A model generated the notes under the pieces. That model made no database searches. It was not told the origin of the DNA and worked only from the letters and a program-made list of their open reading frames with translations. From the NCBI RefSeq assembly GCF_011044255.1, contig NZ_CP049107.1, positions 3,283,001 through 3,347,000 on the forward strand: a stretch of DNA of 64,000 nucleotides, read 5' to 3'. Shown here in pieces: positions 15,312 through 24,415 of the stretch (positions are counted from its first letter, which is position 1; every line of letters begins with the position of its first letter). The DNA comes from Rhizorhabdus phycosphaerae. Lineage in GTDB: Bacteria; Pseudomonadota; Alphaproteobacteria; Sphingomonadales; Sphingomonadaceae. The translations under genes were made by a program, and so were the position numbers.

Positions 15312-16694
15312 TGCGCCGGAGATGTTGCGGATCAGGTCGTACCAATGGTCGAGGTCGGCATGGAAGGCCTCGACCAGGATACGCTCGTCCTTGCCATGGG
15401 CGCGCATGTCGTCGGGGTCGACCCGCCACAGCCCGTCCACGCCATAGGTCGGGATTCCGTTAGCCCGCAGCCGGCCGCCGTCGGTCGCGCCCGGCGTCAT
15501 CTCGGGGATGATCGCGACCCCAGGATGACGGGCGCGAACCGCCCTTGTGTAGGCGCCGACGATCTCATCGGTAAGGGGCGAGGGCTGGGTGCCGTCCCCG
15601 AAGGCGTTGAGCTTTGTCACTTCGACGTCCTTGCCCGCGACCGCCTGCAGTTCGGTTCGTATCTGTTCTGCCGGGACGCCGGGAAAGATGCGGCAGTTCA
15701 CCGTCGCGGTCGCCGTCTGAGGCAGGGCATTTTCGGCATGGCCGCCGCCCAGCAGCGTCGCCACGCAGGTCGTGCGGATCATCCCGATCTCGCCATCGTC
15801 GGCGTCGATGCGGTCGGCTGCCTTGATGTCGGTCGGATCCTTGGCGAAGGCGCGCATCGCCGCCGCCAGTTCCGGCCGGCGCAGCGGCGCCGAGTTTTCG
15901 AGATAGGCCTTCACCGTCTCGTTGAGCATGGGGGCGAAGCGATAGGCCGACAGCCGCTCGAGCGCCCCCGCCAGCGCATAGATCGCATTGTCGGCACGCG
16001 GGCGCGACGAATGGCCGCCGCGGTTGCGCGCGGTGAAGGTGAAGCTCGCATAGGTCTTTTCGGATGTCTGGAGCCGGAAGCCCAGCGGCCGGCCTGCGCC
16101 GTCGATCGACCCGCCCCCGCCATCGGCGTTCAGCGCGATGACGGCATTGTGCAGCGGACGCCATTCGCCGACGATCTTCGCCGCACCCTCGCCCTCGCTC
16201 TCCTCGTCGCCGGTCGCGAAGAGGATGACGTCGCGGTCGAGCTTCACCCCTTCTGCCTTCAGCCGCAGCAGCGCGATCGCCTGGGCGACGAAGCCGCCCT
16301 TCATGTCGCTGGTGCCGCGACCATAATAATGGCCGCCCTCGGCGATCAGCTTGAACGGATCGCGAGACCAGTCCTCCGGCCGTGCATCGACTACGTCCAT
16401 ATGGCCGAGCAGCAGGACGGCGCCACGCTTCGGCTGGGCCGCGCGGAGGCGGACCATCAGCGCGGCGGTCTGCTTGTAGGGCAGTACGCGCACGTCGGCG
16501 GCCGGGAAACCCGCCGCCAGGAACTCGCGCGCCAGTCGCTCCGCCACGGGCCGGGCCCCGGTCTTTCCATCGACCGAAGGCACGGCCACCGCATCCGCCA
16601 GCAGGCCATCCGCACGCGCCCGCCAGTCGGTGGCGGGAGCGGCATGAGCGGTACCGGCGACGCAGAGCGCGGCGAGGGCGATCAGCGCGCGCAT
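15300..16694 (-). CDS. M20-family metallopeptidase, exported
   Basis: This 464-residue protein has a signal peptide (MRALIALAALCVAGTAHAA) and a full M20 di-zinc core: LLLGHMDVVD (ligand H), GRGTSDMKGG (bridging D), TGDEESEGEG (catalytic and ligand Glu), NADGGG (Asp ligand) and a distal histidine near VDGLW/AHGKDE. The dimerisation lid is in the middle (NRGGHSSRPRADN). It resembles periplasmic M20 carboxy-/dipeptidases. It starts 2 bp after the stop of the TonB receptor gene, so receptor and peptidase form a tight pair, probably for import and cleavage of a peptide or acylated amino acid. Confidence 0.9.
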   Translation of the reverse strand: MRALIALAALCVAGTAHAAPATDWRARADGLLADAVAVPSVDGKTGARPVAERLAREFLAAGFPAADVRVLPYKQTAALMVRLRAAQPKRGAVLLLGHMDVVDARPEDWSRDPFKLIAEGGHYYGRGTSDMKGGFVAQAIALLRLKAEGVKLDRDVILFATGDEESEGEGAAKIVGEWRPLHNAVIALNADGGGGSIDGAGRPLGFRLQTSEKTYASFTFTARNRGGHSSRPRADNAIYALAGALERLSAYRFAPMLNETVKAYLENSAPLRRPELAAAMRAFAKDPTDIKAADRIDADDGEIGMIRTTCVATLLGGGHAENALPQTATATVNCRIFPGVPAEQIRTELQAVAGKDVEVTKLNAFGDGTQPSPLTDEIVGAYTRAVRARHPGVAIIPEMTPGATDGGRLRANGIPTYGVDGLWRVDPDDMRAHGKDERILVEAFHADLDHWYDLIRNISGAPRR

Positions 16695-16696
16695 CG

Positions 16697-19183
16697 TCAG
16701 AAGGCGACCCGAGCGCGGGCGTAGAGGTAGCGCCCGTTGATGCCGATCGGCGACAGCACGTCATAGGCGAGGTTGCCCGCGCCGTTGATGTCGTCGATCG
16801 ACCGGTCCGGGTAGTTGTCGAACAGGTTGTTCGCGCCGATGCTGAAGGTCAGCCCTTCGGCGAAGCTATACGACACCTCGGTGTCCAGCTGCCATTCGGC
16901 GCCGAAGCGCTGGCGCGGCGCGAAACCGCCGCCAAAGTCGAACACGCGCACGACCGAGCCGTTGCGGATGCCGCGCACCGTGGCCGAGAACGGCCCCTGT
17001 GCCCAGTCGCCCGACAGGATCAGCTTGTCGCGCGGCGCGGCGTTGACGAGCGTGTTGGTTTCCTCGAGCCCGATGAGATTGCCGCTGATGCCGTTGGCGG
17101 CAAGCTGGGCCGGCGGGGCATCGACGCTGCGGATGCTGCTCTTGGCATAGCTGTAGCTGGCGGACAGGCCGACCTTGGCTTCGCCGAGGGTGAAGCGATA
17201 GTCCGCCACGGCTTCGATGCCGCGGGTCTTCAAATCGACCGCATTGGTGAAGAAGTTGATCGCGTCGAAGGTGCCGAGGCCCAGTGCGGCACGCTGTGCC
17301 GCGCTGAGACCGGTCAGGTCGAAGCGCTCCGACAGGGTGATGCGGTTGTCGATCAGGATGCGGAAGGCGTCGACCGACAGGTGCAGGCCCTCGAAGGGCG
17401 AGGCGGTGATGCCGGCCGAGAGGTTGAAGCTCTTCTCGGGCTTCAGCTTGGCGGCGCCGAGCGACTGCGCGACGGCGCTGTCGACGGGGAGCGTCGCGAC
17501 CCGGCGCAGCTGCCCGCCCGCGCCGAAGTTGAGCGAGGTGGCCGAGGCTCCGCGCTGGGCGAGCGCCGGCGCACGGAAGCTGTTCGAAACCGATCCGCGC
17601 AGCGCGAAGCCGTCGACGAACTCCCAGCGCAGGGCCGCCTTGCCGGCAACGCTGGTGCCCGCATCCGAATAATGTTCGACGCGGCCGGCGACGTCGGCCG
17701 ACAGCGTCGGCGCGAGCTTGGTCGACAGTTCGAGATAGGCGGCGACCACGTCGCGATCGAGCTTGCGCGCGTCGTCCGGGGTCAGGCCGGGGCCGGCCTG
17801 TGCGCCGGGCTGGAGGCCGAGCGAGGCCGGATCGGCGAGCGGGCCGACGGCATAGGAGGCGGGGTCGCCCGCCTTGGAACGCCAGTTCTCCCGACGATAT
17901 TCGCCGCCGAAGGAGACGGTGACGGGGGCTGCTAGGCCGAGCTCATAGTCGCGCGACAGGTCGAGATTGGCGACGAGCTGGTCCGAGCGGACGCGCGACA
18001 GCAGGAAGGCGTTGGGGCTTGCCGCGCCGAGCGAATAGTTGACCGAGTCGCGCAGGCGGTAGCTGATCCAGTTGCGGCCATAGGTCAGGCTGGCATCGGT
18101 GCGCCAGTCGCCGAGCTCGCCCTTGAGGCCGGCGGTGACCGAGATGTCGCGATTGCGCACGACGCTCTTCGGGCGGAACCCGCCGGTGCCGTTCGGCTGG
18201 GCTGGGGGCAGATAGTCGTTGCCATTGCCGTCGACGATCACCGGCCAGCGGAAGAAGTTCGCGCCGACCGACTTGCGCGCATGAGCGACGCCGAAGCTGT
18301 AGAAGGTCAGGTCGCCGCCCACCGGGGTCTCGGCATTGTACCAGAGATGGCCGCTGTCGACGCGCGGATCGCCGACCTTGAACAGGCGCTTGCCGAAAAA
18401 CTGGTCGTTGCGCGGATCGCTATAACTGCCGTTCGACAGGAACTGGCCGCCCTGGTCATAGCCGGCGCGGTTGGTGCCCTGCTGGTGGGTATAGTCGCCG
18501 CCGACCGTCAGGAAGCCGCCGTCGCCGAGCTTCGTGCCGAACTTCAGCGCGCCCGAGATGTTGCGTCCGTCGTCGAGCGTCTTGCCCACTGCGCGCGGCT
18601 TGGTGATGTTCAGGCCATAGGTCATGTCGGCTACGAAGCCATGGTCCATCCGGTCGAGGCCGATGTTGATCACGCCGGCGACTGCGTCCGAACCATATTG
18701 GGCGGCGGCACCGTCGCGCAGCACTTCCAGGCGGCCGACGCCGTTGATCGGCAGCGTGTTGAGGTCGACCGGCGCGGTGCCCTTGCCGACCTTGGTGTCG
18801 AGCGCCGGCGTCGAGGTGGTGTGGTAGCGCTTGCCGTTTACGAGCACGAGCACCTGATCGGGCGAAAGGCCGCGGAGCTGCGCGGCGCGCACCGTGTCGC
18901 CGACGCCCGAATTGGACTGGCGCGGGAAGTTGAAGGCGGGAACCAGCGTGCCGATCGACTGGGCCAGTTCGCCCGTTGCACCGGCCTGGCGGATCGCGTC
19001 GCCGCGGATCACGTCGACGGGCACCGGGCTGTCGAGCACCGTGCGGTTCGGCGCGCGGCTGCCGATGACGGTGATCTCGGGATCGCCCGAGGTCTCGGTC
19101 GTCTGCGCCATGGCGGCGCTGCCTGCGAGGAGGAAGGCACCGGTCGCGATGCCGGCGAGAAGGCGGTGATCGATCTTGCGCAT
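16697..19183 (-). CDS. TonB-dependent receptor (outer membrane)
   Basis: This 828-residue receptor has a signal peptide ending in AAMAQ, a TonB-box-like EITVIGSR, and a plug with RGLSPDQVLVLVNGKR and EVLRDGAAAQYGSDAVAGVI. That plug signature marks the same subfamily as the receptor at 35162-37699, so the two are paralogues. The barrel ends with the terminal aromatic (ARVAF). AGGGGA lies about 8 nt before the start. It is divergent from the APC permease gene and 2 bp from the M20 peptidase gene, forming an outer membrane uptake - peptidase - inner membrane permease neighbourhood. Confidence 0.93.
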   Translation of the reverse strand: MRKIDHRLLAGIATGAFLLAGSAAMAQTTETSGDPEITVIGSRAPNRTVLDSPVPVDVIRGDAIRQAGATGELAQSIGTLVPAFNFPRQSNSGVGDTVRAAQLRGLSPDQVLVLVNGKRYHTTSTPALDTKVGKGTAPVDLNTLPINGVGRLEVLRDGAAAQYGSDAVAGVINIGLDRMDHGFVADMTYGLNITKPRAVGKTLDDGRNISGALKFGTKLGDGGFLTVGGDYTHQQGTNRAGYDQGGQFLSNGSYSDPRNDQFFGKRLFKVGDPRVDSGHLWYNAETPVGGDLTFYSFGVAHARKSVGANFFRWPVIVDGNGNDYLPPAQPNGTGGFRPKSVVRNRDISVTAGLKGELGDWRTDASLTYGRNWISYRLRDSVNYSLGAASPNAFLLSRVRSDQLVANLDLSRDYELGLAAPVTVSFGGEYRRENWRSKAGDPASYAVGPLADPASLGLQPGAQAGPGLTPDDARKLDRDVVAAYLELSTKLAPTLSADVAGRVEHYSDAGTSVAGKAALRWEFVDGFALRGSVSNSFRAPALAQRGASATSLNFGAGGQLRRVATLPVDSAVAQSLGAAKLKPEKSFNLSAGITASPFEGLHLSVDAFRILIDNRITLSERFDLTGLSAAQRAALGLGTFDAINFFTNAVDLKTRGIEAVADYRFTLGEAKVGLSASYSYAKSSIRSVDAPPAQLAANGISGNLIGLEETNTLVNAAPRDKLILSGDWAQGPFSATVRGIRNGSVVRVFDFGGGFAPRQRFGAEWQLDTEVSYSFAEGLTFSIGANNLFDNYPDRSIDDINGAGNLAYDVLSPIGINGRYLYARARVAF

Positions 19184-19375
19184 GGAATAGTCCCCTGAAA
19201 CGCCTGTCTTTTATGCTGCTCGTTATAACCGATGGCGCGCGAGCGTTTAGACAAGAATGCTATTCCGTTCGTAACAATTTCTTCCAGATCGGTTGGGAAG
19301 GCCAGAAAAGGGACGACAAGCCGCCCATGACGCGGCAGAGGACGCCGACGGAAAAACGGGTACGGACAGGATAGA

Positions 19376-20695
19376 GTGCGGCGCGTCATCGGTCCCTGGC
19401 AGGCATCCTCGGTCGTCGTCGGCATGGTCGTCGGGGCGGGCATCTTCCGCTCGGCGTCGGTCGTCGGCGCCACGCTGGGCTCGCCGCTGGCGATCTATGC
19501 CGCCTGGGCGCTGGGCGGTGTCGTCGCGCTGATCGGTGCGCTCTGCTATGCCGAACTCAGCGCCGCTTTTCCCCATCCGGGCGGCGACTATCGCTTCCTG
19601 AAGCAGGCCTATGGCCAGACGATCGCCTATCTGTTCGCCTGGTCGCGCTTCACCGTCATCTTCACCGCCTCGGCGGCCATGCTGGCCTTCGTCGGGACCG
19701 ACTATCTCAACGAATTATGGCCGATGGACCGATTGACGCGAGCGGTGCTCGCGGCGGCGATGGTCGTTGGGCTCGCGGCGATAAACCTGCGCGGATTGAA
19801 GACCAGCGCCCGCAGCGAGGTCGCGTTCGTGGCGCTCGACGTGGTTGCGCTGCTGGCACTCGGCGGCGCGGCGCTGTGGATGATCGTGCAGGGTGGGGTG
19901 CCGGTCGATGGCGCGGTTCCCCCTGTCGATCCCGTCGGCGGTTTCGGTGTCGCGATGGTCTATGTCATGCTGGCCTATGGTGGCTTCAACGACGCCTCCA
20001 CGCTGTCGGCCGAGGTCCGGCGGCCGCGCGACATAACCCGCGCAATGATCGGCGGAATGGGGGCGGTGACCTTGCTTTATCTGGTCGCCAACTGGGCCTA
20101 TGTGAGCGTCCTCGGCCCCGCCGGCCTGGCCCGCAGCGATGCGCCGGCGGCGGCGGTGATGCAGGCGGTCTTCGGCGAGGTCGGCCGCACCGCCATGGTC
20201 ATCGCGGTCGGCGTGGCGGCGATCGCCATCCTCAACGCGCTGCTGATCGTCGGCGGGCGCACCCTCTATGCCGCAGCTGCTGACTTGCCGGGGCTGGAGC
20301 GGCTGGCGACCTGGGACGAGCAGCGGGGCGTGCCGCGCGCCGCAATCCTGCTGCAGACGGCTATCACCCTGCTGCTGATCGTCTGGGGCGCGCTGACCCC
20401 GGCCGGCTTCGCGACGATGGTCGACTATATGTCGCCGGTCTATTGGCTGTTTCTGACGCTGAGTGGCCTCGCCTTGCCGCTGCTGCGCCGCAAATGCCCC
20501 GAAGCCGAGCGTCCCTATCGCGTTCCCTTCGGTCCGCTGCTGCCGCTGATCTTCTCGGGCGTGTCGATCTACATATTGTGGGCCAGCATCGACTATGTCG
20601 GCTGGGTCGGCACCGCGATCAGCTTCGGCACCCTGATTGCGGGCCTGATCGCGCGTTGGGGGCTTGGCCTGTTCGCGGGGCGGACGGCTGTTTAG
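19376..20695 (+). CDS. APC-superfamily amino acid permease
   Basis: This 439-residue protein has about 12 membrane segments. It shows the APC TM1 motif GMVVGAGIFRS near residue 15-25 and the conserved FPHPGGDYRFLKQAYG region after TM2. It lies in the LAT-like/amino acid-polyamine group. It would take up a product such as an amino acid released by the divergently encoded M20 peptidase, which is inference from position. The start is GTG at 19376, with an AGGAT-like ribosome site about 5 nt upstream. Confidence 0.87.
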   Translation: MRRVIGPWQASSVVVGMVVGAGIFRSASVVGATLGSPLAIYAAWALGGVVALIGALCYAELSAAFPHPGGDYRFLKQAYGQTIAYLFAWSRFTVIFTASAAMLAFVGTDYLNELWPMDRLTRAVLAAAMVVGLAAINLRGLKTSARSEVAFVALDVVALLALGGAALWMIVQGGVPVDGAVPPVDPVGGFGVAMVYVMLAYGGFNDASTLSAEVRRPRDITRAMIGGMGAVTLLYLVANWAYVSVLGPAGLARSDAPAAAVMQAVFGEVGRTAMVIAVGVAAIAILNALLIVGGRTLYAAAADLPGLERLATWDEQRGVPRAAILLQTAITLLLIVWGALTPAGFATMVDYMSPVYWLFLTLSGLALPLLRRKCPEAERPYRVPFGPLLPLIFSGVSIYILWASIDYVGWVGTAISFGTLIAGLIARWGLGLFAGRTAV

Positions 20696-21244
20696 CACGC
20701 GAGCGCCGGGCCGAATCTGCCTCTTTTCCTTCGCCTGTTCGAGAGTCGATGGCCTGTGAGGGTGGCGCTGTTCCTTGAGTCCATCGGGCACTGTGTATTA
20801 CCCGCAATCAGCGGTTACTTCCCTCGATAAGTTTCGAATAATCTTTTCGTACAATGAGTTGTCTGAATTCATACCTGAACGAAGCATGCTTCAGGCTGAA
20901 TGATTAAGCGGAATTTAAGTATCAGATTTAAGGATTTTAAATCGGCTTGTTCGTTAGAGGATTGTAGCAGAACAACCAAATAACGAGGGCGACATGATCT
21001 TTCTCATTGAGACTTGGACCTAGCGTCCCGATTTCATACAGATCGGAGACCTTGGTTCTCCTGTGTTTTTCACCGCCGGAGGTGAGAAACCCGATCCGGA
21101 CGACGCAGCGCGCGGCTCGACCGACAAGCTTTTAATCGACAGCGAGACTGTCGGCTGGCGCCAGGCTGGCGACTGATCCTGCCGTGCGCCTCCATTTCTG
21201 CACGCCGACGTGCCCGCCCGCCCTGCTCCTTCAGGAGAACGCCA
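20696..21244. other. AT-rich intergenic region with palindrome and an interrupted small ORF
   Basis: This 549-bp stretch is clearly AT-richer from about 20800 to 20990. A palindrome GAAGCATGCTTC (20881-20892) lies within a longer inverted repeat (CCTGAA 20874-20879, TTCAGG 20890-20895). From an ATG at 20994 a 61-codon frame runs to a TGA at 21176, but codon 10 is TAG. The nine codons before it read MIFLIETWT; the rest reads like protein (RPDFIQIGDLG then SPVFFTAGG). It may be a pseudogene, a leader peptide or chance. The 5' end of the chemoreceptor mRNA probably starts here. Confidence 0.45.
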
Positions 21245-23167
21245 ATGCGCTTCCATGCTTCACTGAAAACCACGTCCCACATCGACACGGCCATCGCGGA
21301 GATCGCCCGTGTGCAGCGCGCTTTTGTGCAGGGACGCGTCGATGACCGTCTTGACCTGACAGGGACTACGGGGAAAGCGCGGGAGGTTCTGGTCGCCGTC
21401 AACGAGATGATCGAGGCGGCCGCCGCGCCGACAGCCGCCTTCAACAAGCGACTGGTGCACATGACCGCCGAGCATGCCCGGGGTGACATAGACGTCATTT
21501 TGCCCGTCGAGGAATTCCAGGGCGGTCTGGCGGTTGCCGCGCATATGGTCAATGAGTTGGTCGTCAGCCATATCACTGTGAAAAAGCTGGCCTTGGCCTG
21601 CGTCAAGTCGTTTAGCGAGGGTGATTTCGAGGCCCCGCTGGAACAGCTTCCGGGCAAGAAGGCGTTCATCAATGATACGATCGAGAAGTTGCGCGGCAAC
21701 CTGAAGGGGCTGATCGCGGAAATGAACAGGATGTCGGCGGAGCACGACAAAGGCGACATCGACGTGTTCGTGCCCGTGGAAAAGTTCGAGGGCGATTTCG
21801 GCCTGATGGCGCAAGGCATCAACGAGATGGTCGCCAATCATATCGCGGCCAAGAAGATGGCGATGGCCTGTATCAAGCAGTTTGCCGAAGGCAATTTTGA
21901 TGCGCCGATGCCGCAACTTCCGGGCAAGAAGGCGTTCATCAACGATACGATCGAAATGCTGCGCGGCAATCTCAAGGCAATCATTGGCGAAATCCAGCGC
22001 CTGATCCACGCCTCGACTGCGGGTCAGCTGAGCGAGCGCGGTGTGGCGGATCGCTTCCCCGGCGACTTCGCCGGGCTGGTCGAGGGCATTAACGGCATGC
22101 TCGATGCCATCCTGCTGCCGATTGCCGAGGGTAACCGCGTCCTCAATCTGGTAAGCACGGGTTCGCTGCTGGAGCGGGTCGAGATCGAATGCGAAGGCGA
22201 TCATCGCCGCATGAAGGATGCGATCAACACTCTGGTGGACAATCTCAGCAATTTCGCGAGCACCGTCTCGGTTGCCGCCGATCAGGTGGCGAGCGGCAGC
22301 CAGGAATTGTCCTCCTCGTCCGAGCAGGTGTCGCAGGGCGCAACCGAACAGGCTGCTTCCGCCGAGGAAGCGTCGTCAGCGATGGAGGAGATTGCGGCAA
22401 ACATCCGGCAGAACGCCGACAATGCCGCCCAGACCGAGAAGATGGCGCGCCAGTCGTCGCAGGATGCCGAGTTGAGCGGGCAGGCGGTGCACAAGGCGGT
22501 CATCGCCATGCGTACGATCGCCGAGAAGATCGGTATCGTGCAGGAGATTGCTCGTCAGACCGACCTGCTCGCACTCAATGCTGCAGTCGAAGCAGCGCGC
22601 GCCGGCGAACATGGTCGCGGCTTCGCGGTCGTTGCCGCCGAGGTGCGCAAGCTTGCGGAGCGCAGTCAGCTGGCGGCGGCCGAGATCAGCGGCGTGTCGT
22701 CCGACACGGTGACGGCGGCCACCCAGGCGGGCGAGATGCTGACCCGGCTGGTCCCCGATATCCGCCGCACGTCCGAACTGGTAGCCGAGATCAGCGCCGC
22801 ATGCCGTGAGCAGGATATCGGTGCCGCGCAGATCAACGAGGCGATCCAGCAGCTCGACAAGGTCACGCAGCAAAATGCGGCAGCGTCCGAGCAGATTACA
22901 TCGACCTCGACCGACCTTGCCGGCCGCGCGGAAGAACTGCAGCATAGCCTTGGTTTCTTTCGCGTAGCCGGTGCGCATAATATTGCTGCAGCAGCGAAGC
23001 AGCCCGCGCGCAAGCCATTGATGCGGCCGGCTTCCAAGCCAACGGCCAAACCCATCGCGCGCGCAGGCTCGGTCGCGGACCAGCAGGCGAGGGTGCGTGG
23101 CTTCACGCTCGATCTCAGCACGGGTGGCCCGGACGGCGAAGATGCCGACTTCGGCTGCGCGGCATAA
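21245..23167 (+). CDS. Soluble poly-HAMP methyl-accepting chemotaxis protein
   Basis: This 640-residue chemoreceptor has no membrane segment or signal peptide. Residues 73-160 and 165-250 are near-repeats of about 92 residues (each has GDIDV, a FxG segment, then [13 protein letters not shown] and LRGNLK), looking like stacked HAMP-type modules, followed by another linker (about 250-345). The signalling domain (about 345-575) has the hairpin tip [20 protein letters not shown] then [21 protein letters not shown] low-complexity basic/proline tail follows. No C-terminal CheR-docking pentapeptide is visible. It probably senses a cytoplasmic cue. No che genes are nearby. The start is supported by CAGGAG about 6-8 nt upstream. 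Confidence 0.9.
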   Translation: MRFHASLKTTSHIDTAIAEIARVQRAFVQGRVDDRLDLTGTTGKAREVLVAVNEMIEAAAAPTAAFNKRLVHMTAEHARGDIDVILPVEEFQGGLAVAAHMVNELVVSHITVKKLALACVKSFSEGDFEAPLEQLPGKKAFINDTIEKLRGNLKGLIAEMNRMSAEHDKGDIDVFVPVEKFEGDFGLMAQGINEMVANHIAAKKMAMACIKQFAEGNFDAPMPQLPGKKAFINDTIEMLRGNLKAIIGEIQRLIHASTAGQLSERGVADRFPGDFAGLVEGINGMLDAILLPIAEGNRVLNLVSTGSLLERVEIECEGDHRRMKDAINTLVDNLSNFASTVSVAADQVASGSQELSSSSEQVSQGATEQAASAEEASSAMEEIAANIRQNADNAAQTEKMARQSSQDAELSGQAVHKAVIAMRTIAEKIGIVQEIARQTDLLALNAAVEAARAGEHGRGFAVVAAEVRKLAERSQLAAAEISGVSSDTVTAATQAGEMLTRLVPDIRRTSELVAEISAACREQDIGAAQINEAIQQLDKVTQQNAAASEQITSTSTDLAGRAEELQHSLGFFRVAGAHNIAAAAKQPARKPLMRPASKPTAKPIARAGSVADQQARVRGFTLDLSTGGPDGEDADFGCAA

Positions 23168-23590
23168 GCTCTGGGAGGCTGAGGTACAGCGGCGACGGGC
23201 TCACGCAGCGTCTGGACGATAATGATTGTCCGGCGGGACATATGTCCCGCCGGATGAGCGTTCAGGCGGACGCGGTTGTCGAAACCGGTCGAGCGCTTCG
23301 GAATCCACTTGGCTTGGTTACCGCCAAACTGGCTCGGTGTTGCTCCTGCCACCGCCGGCTACGCGTCGCGGGCCAGCAAGTCCTTATAGGTCGAGCCCGT
23401 ACAGGCGCAGTCGGTGGCGTTCAGCGCCGCGCCCAGTTGGCGTTCCGATGGTCGATTGTCTGCAAGCAGCCCAGAAGGGACATCGTCCGAGCGATAGATA
23501 TCGTGCCGCTAAGCATGGTCTGGGGCCCGCCTAAACCGCAGTTTCTGCGTCCGTGATCGAGCTTAGGCCGTGCTGGCCTCCGCATGGAAG
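23168..23590. other. Intergenic region, possible decayed coding remnant
   Basis: This 423-bp gap has no convincing gene. On the minus strand, 23508-23362 is open for 49 codons and ends NATDCACTGSTYKDLLARDA before a TAG, reading like a protein C-terminus, but it has no usual start and is closed upstream by TAG. It may be a remnant of a lost gene. A 26-bp perfect palindrome is at 23229-23254. Confidence 0.4.
23229..23254. terminator. 26-bp perfect palindrome, candidate terminator of the chemoreceptor gene
   Basis: The 13-bp arms begin TCCGGCGGGACAT and mirror perfectly around a central CATATG. It lies 62 bp after the chemoreceptor stop. No U-run follows, so it may be a terminator hairpin or a protein-binding site. 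Confidence 0.45.
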
Positions 23591-24283
23591 CTAGGCTGGA
23601 ATTCTGGACCGGGGGTGATCTTCGCGCAATTGAGCAACCTCGGCTATGATCTCAGCGGCTTCAGTCCGTCGCAGCCAGTCCGGGCTGACATCGGCGAAAA
23701 GCACCTTCCCCTGCGTGTCGATCAGGACGACGGCAGGCATCGGCAATTCCCAGCTGTCCGTACCCGTCAAGGCGCCTATCCAGGTCTCGTCATTCTCCGG
23801 CTTGGGTGGGTTGTCGTACGGAACGAAGGTCAGGCCGAAACGACGAGCGAGGCTGTTGCCGCGATCGCTTGCCACGTCGAACCCGAGGCCATGACGGACA
23901 CGGATCTCATCGAGCCCCTTCTCGGGAAGATGCGGGCTCACCGCGACGATGCGGATACCGGCTGCCTCAAGCGCGGGGCGGAGATGCTCGTCATAATGCG
24001 GCAAGGCGATATTACACGCCGGGCAGCCGGCGAAGCGGAAGAAGATCAGCGCCACCGGCCCGTCGCGCGTCAGGCTGGCCAGGTCGACGGCGCCGCCTGT
24101 CGACAGTTGCAGCACGAAAGGCGCGACCGTCTCGCCGGCCTTGACGACCGCCTCGGCATCGAACCGCTCCACCAGCGCCTGCCGCTGCGCGATGTTCGTC
24201 GCCAGCTTGGCAGCGTCCCAGCTGCGCACGCGTTCGGCATGGAGGGCGTCGAATTTCGATTGCAGGGATTGGGACATCGTCAT
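23591..24283 (-). CDS. Peroxiredoxin-like (AhpC/TSA superfamily) protein
   Basis: This 230-residue protein has a thioredoxin fold with RFAGCPACN, placing a C-x-x-C pair where AhpC/TSA-like proteins carry the peroxidatic cysteine. Preceding LTRDGPVALIFF and following LPHYDEHLRPALEAAGIRIVAVSP are typical of the peroxiredoxin-like group related to AhpC/BCP. A helical N-terminal extension of about 60 residues precedes the domain. It probably reduces peroxides or acts as a disulfide reductase in the cytoplasm. The start at 24283 (MTMSQS) has GGAG 4 nt upstream; the ATG at 24277 is also possible. Confidence 0.82.
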   Translation of the reverse strand: MTMSQSLQSKFDALHAERVRSWDAAKLATNIAQRQALVERFDAEAVVKAGETVAPFVLQLSTGGAVDLASLTRDGPVALIFFRFAGCPACNIALPHYDEHLRPALEAAGIRIVAVSPHLPEKGLDEIRVRHGLGFDVASDRGNSLARRFGLTFVPYDNPPKPENDETWIGALTGTDSWELPMPAVVLIDTQGKVLFADVSPDWLRRTEAAEIIAEVAQLREDHPRSRIPA

Positions 24284-24415
24284 CGGCTCCGCACAGGGTT
24301 GGTCTGCGCTGGATAAACGGAAGGTGCAGCCACCAACCAACGAGACTTTGCACGGCTCGATTGAGCCAGCCTCATAGGTTGCGGGGCGGGACCGGCGATG
24401 CCCAGGCTCAACCCC

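Noticed and set aside
20994-21176. Lasso-peptide or other RiPP precursor upstream of the chemoreceptor
   Set aside because: No maturation enzymes, protease or transporter are nearby, and an amber codon interrupts the frame.
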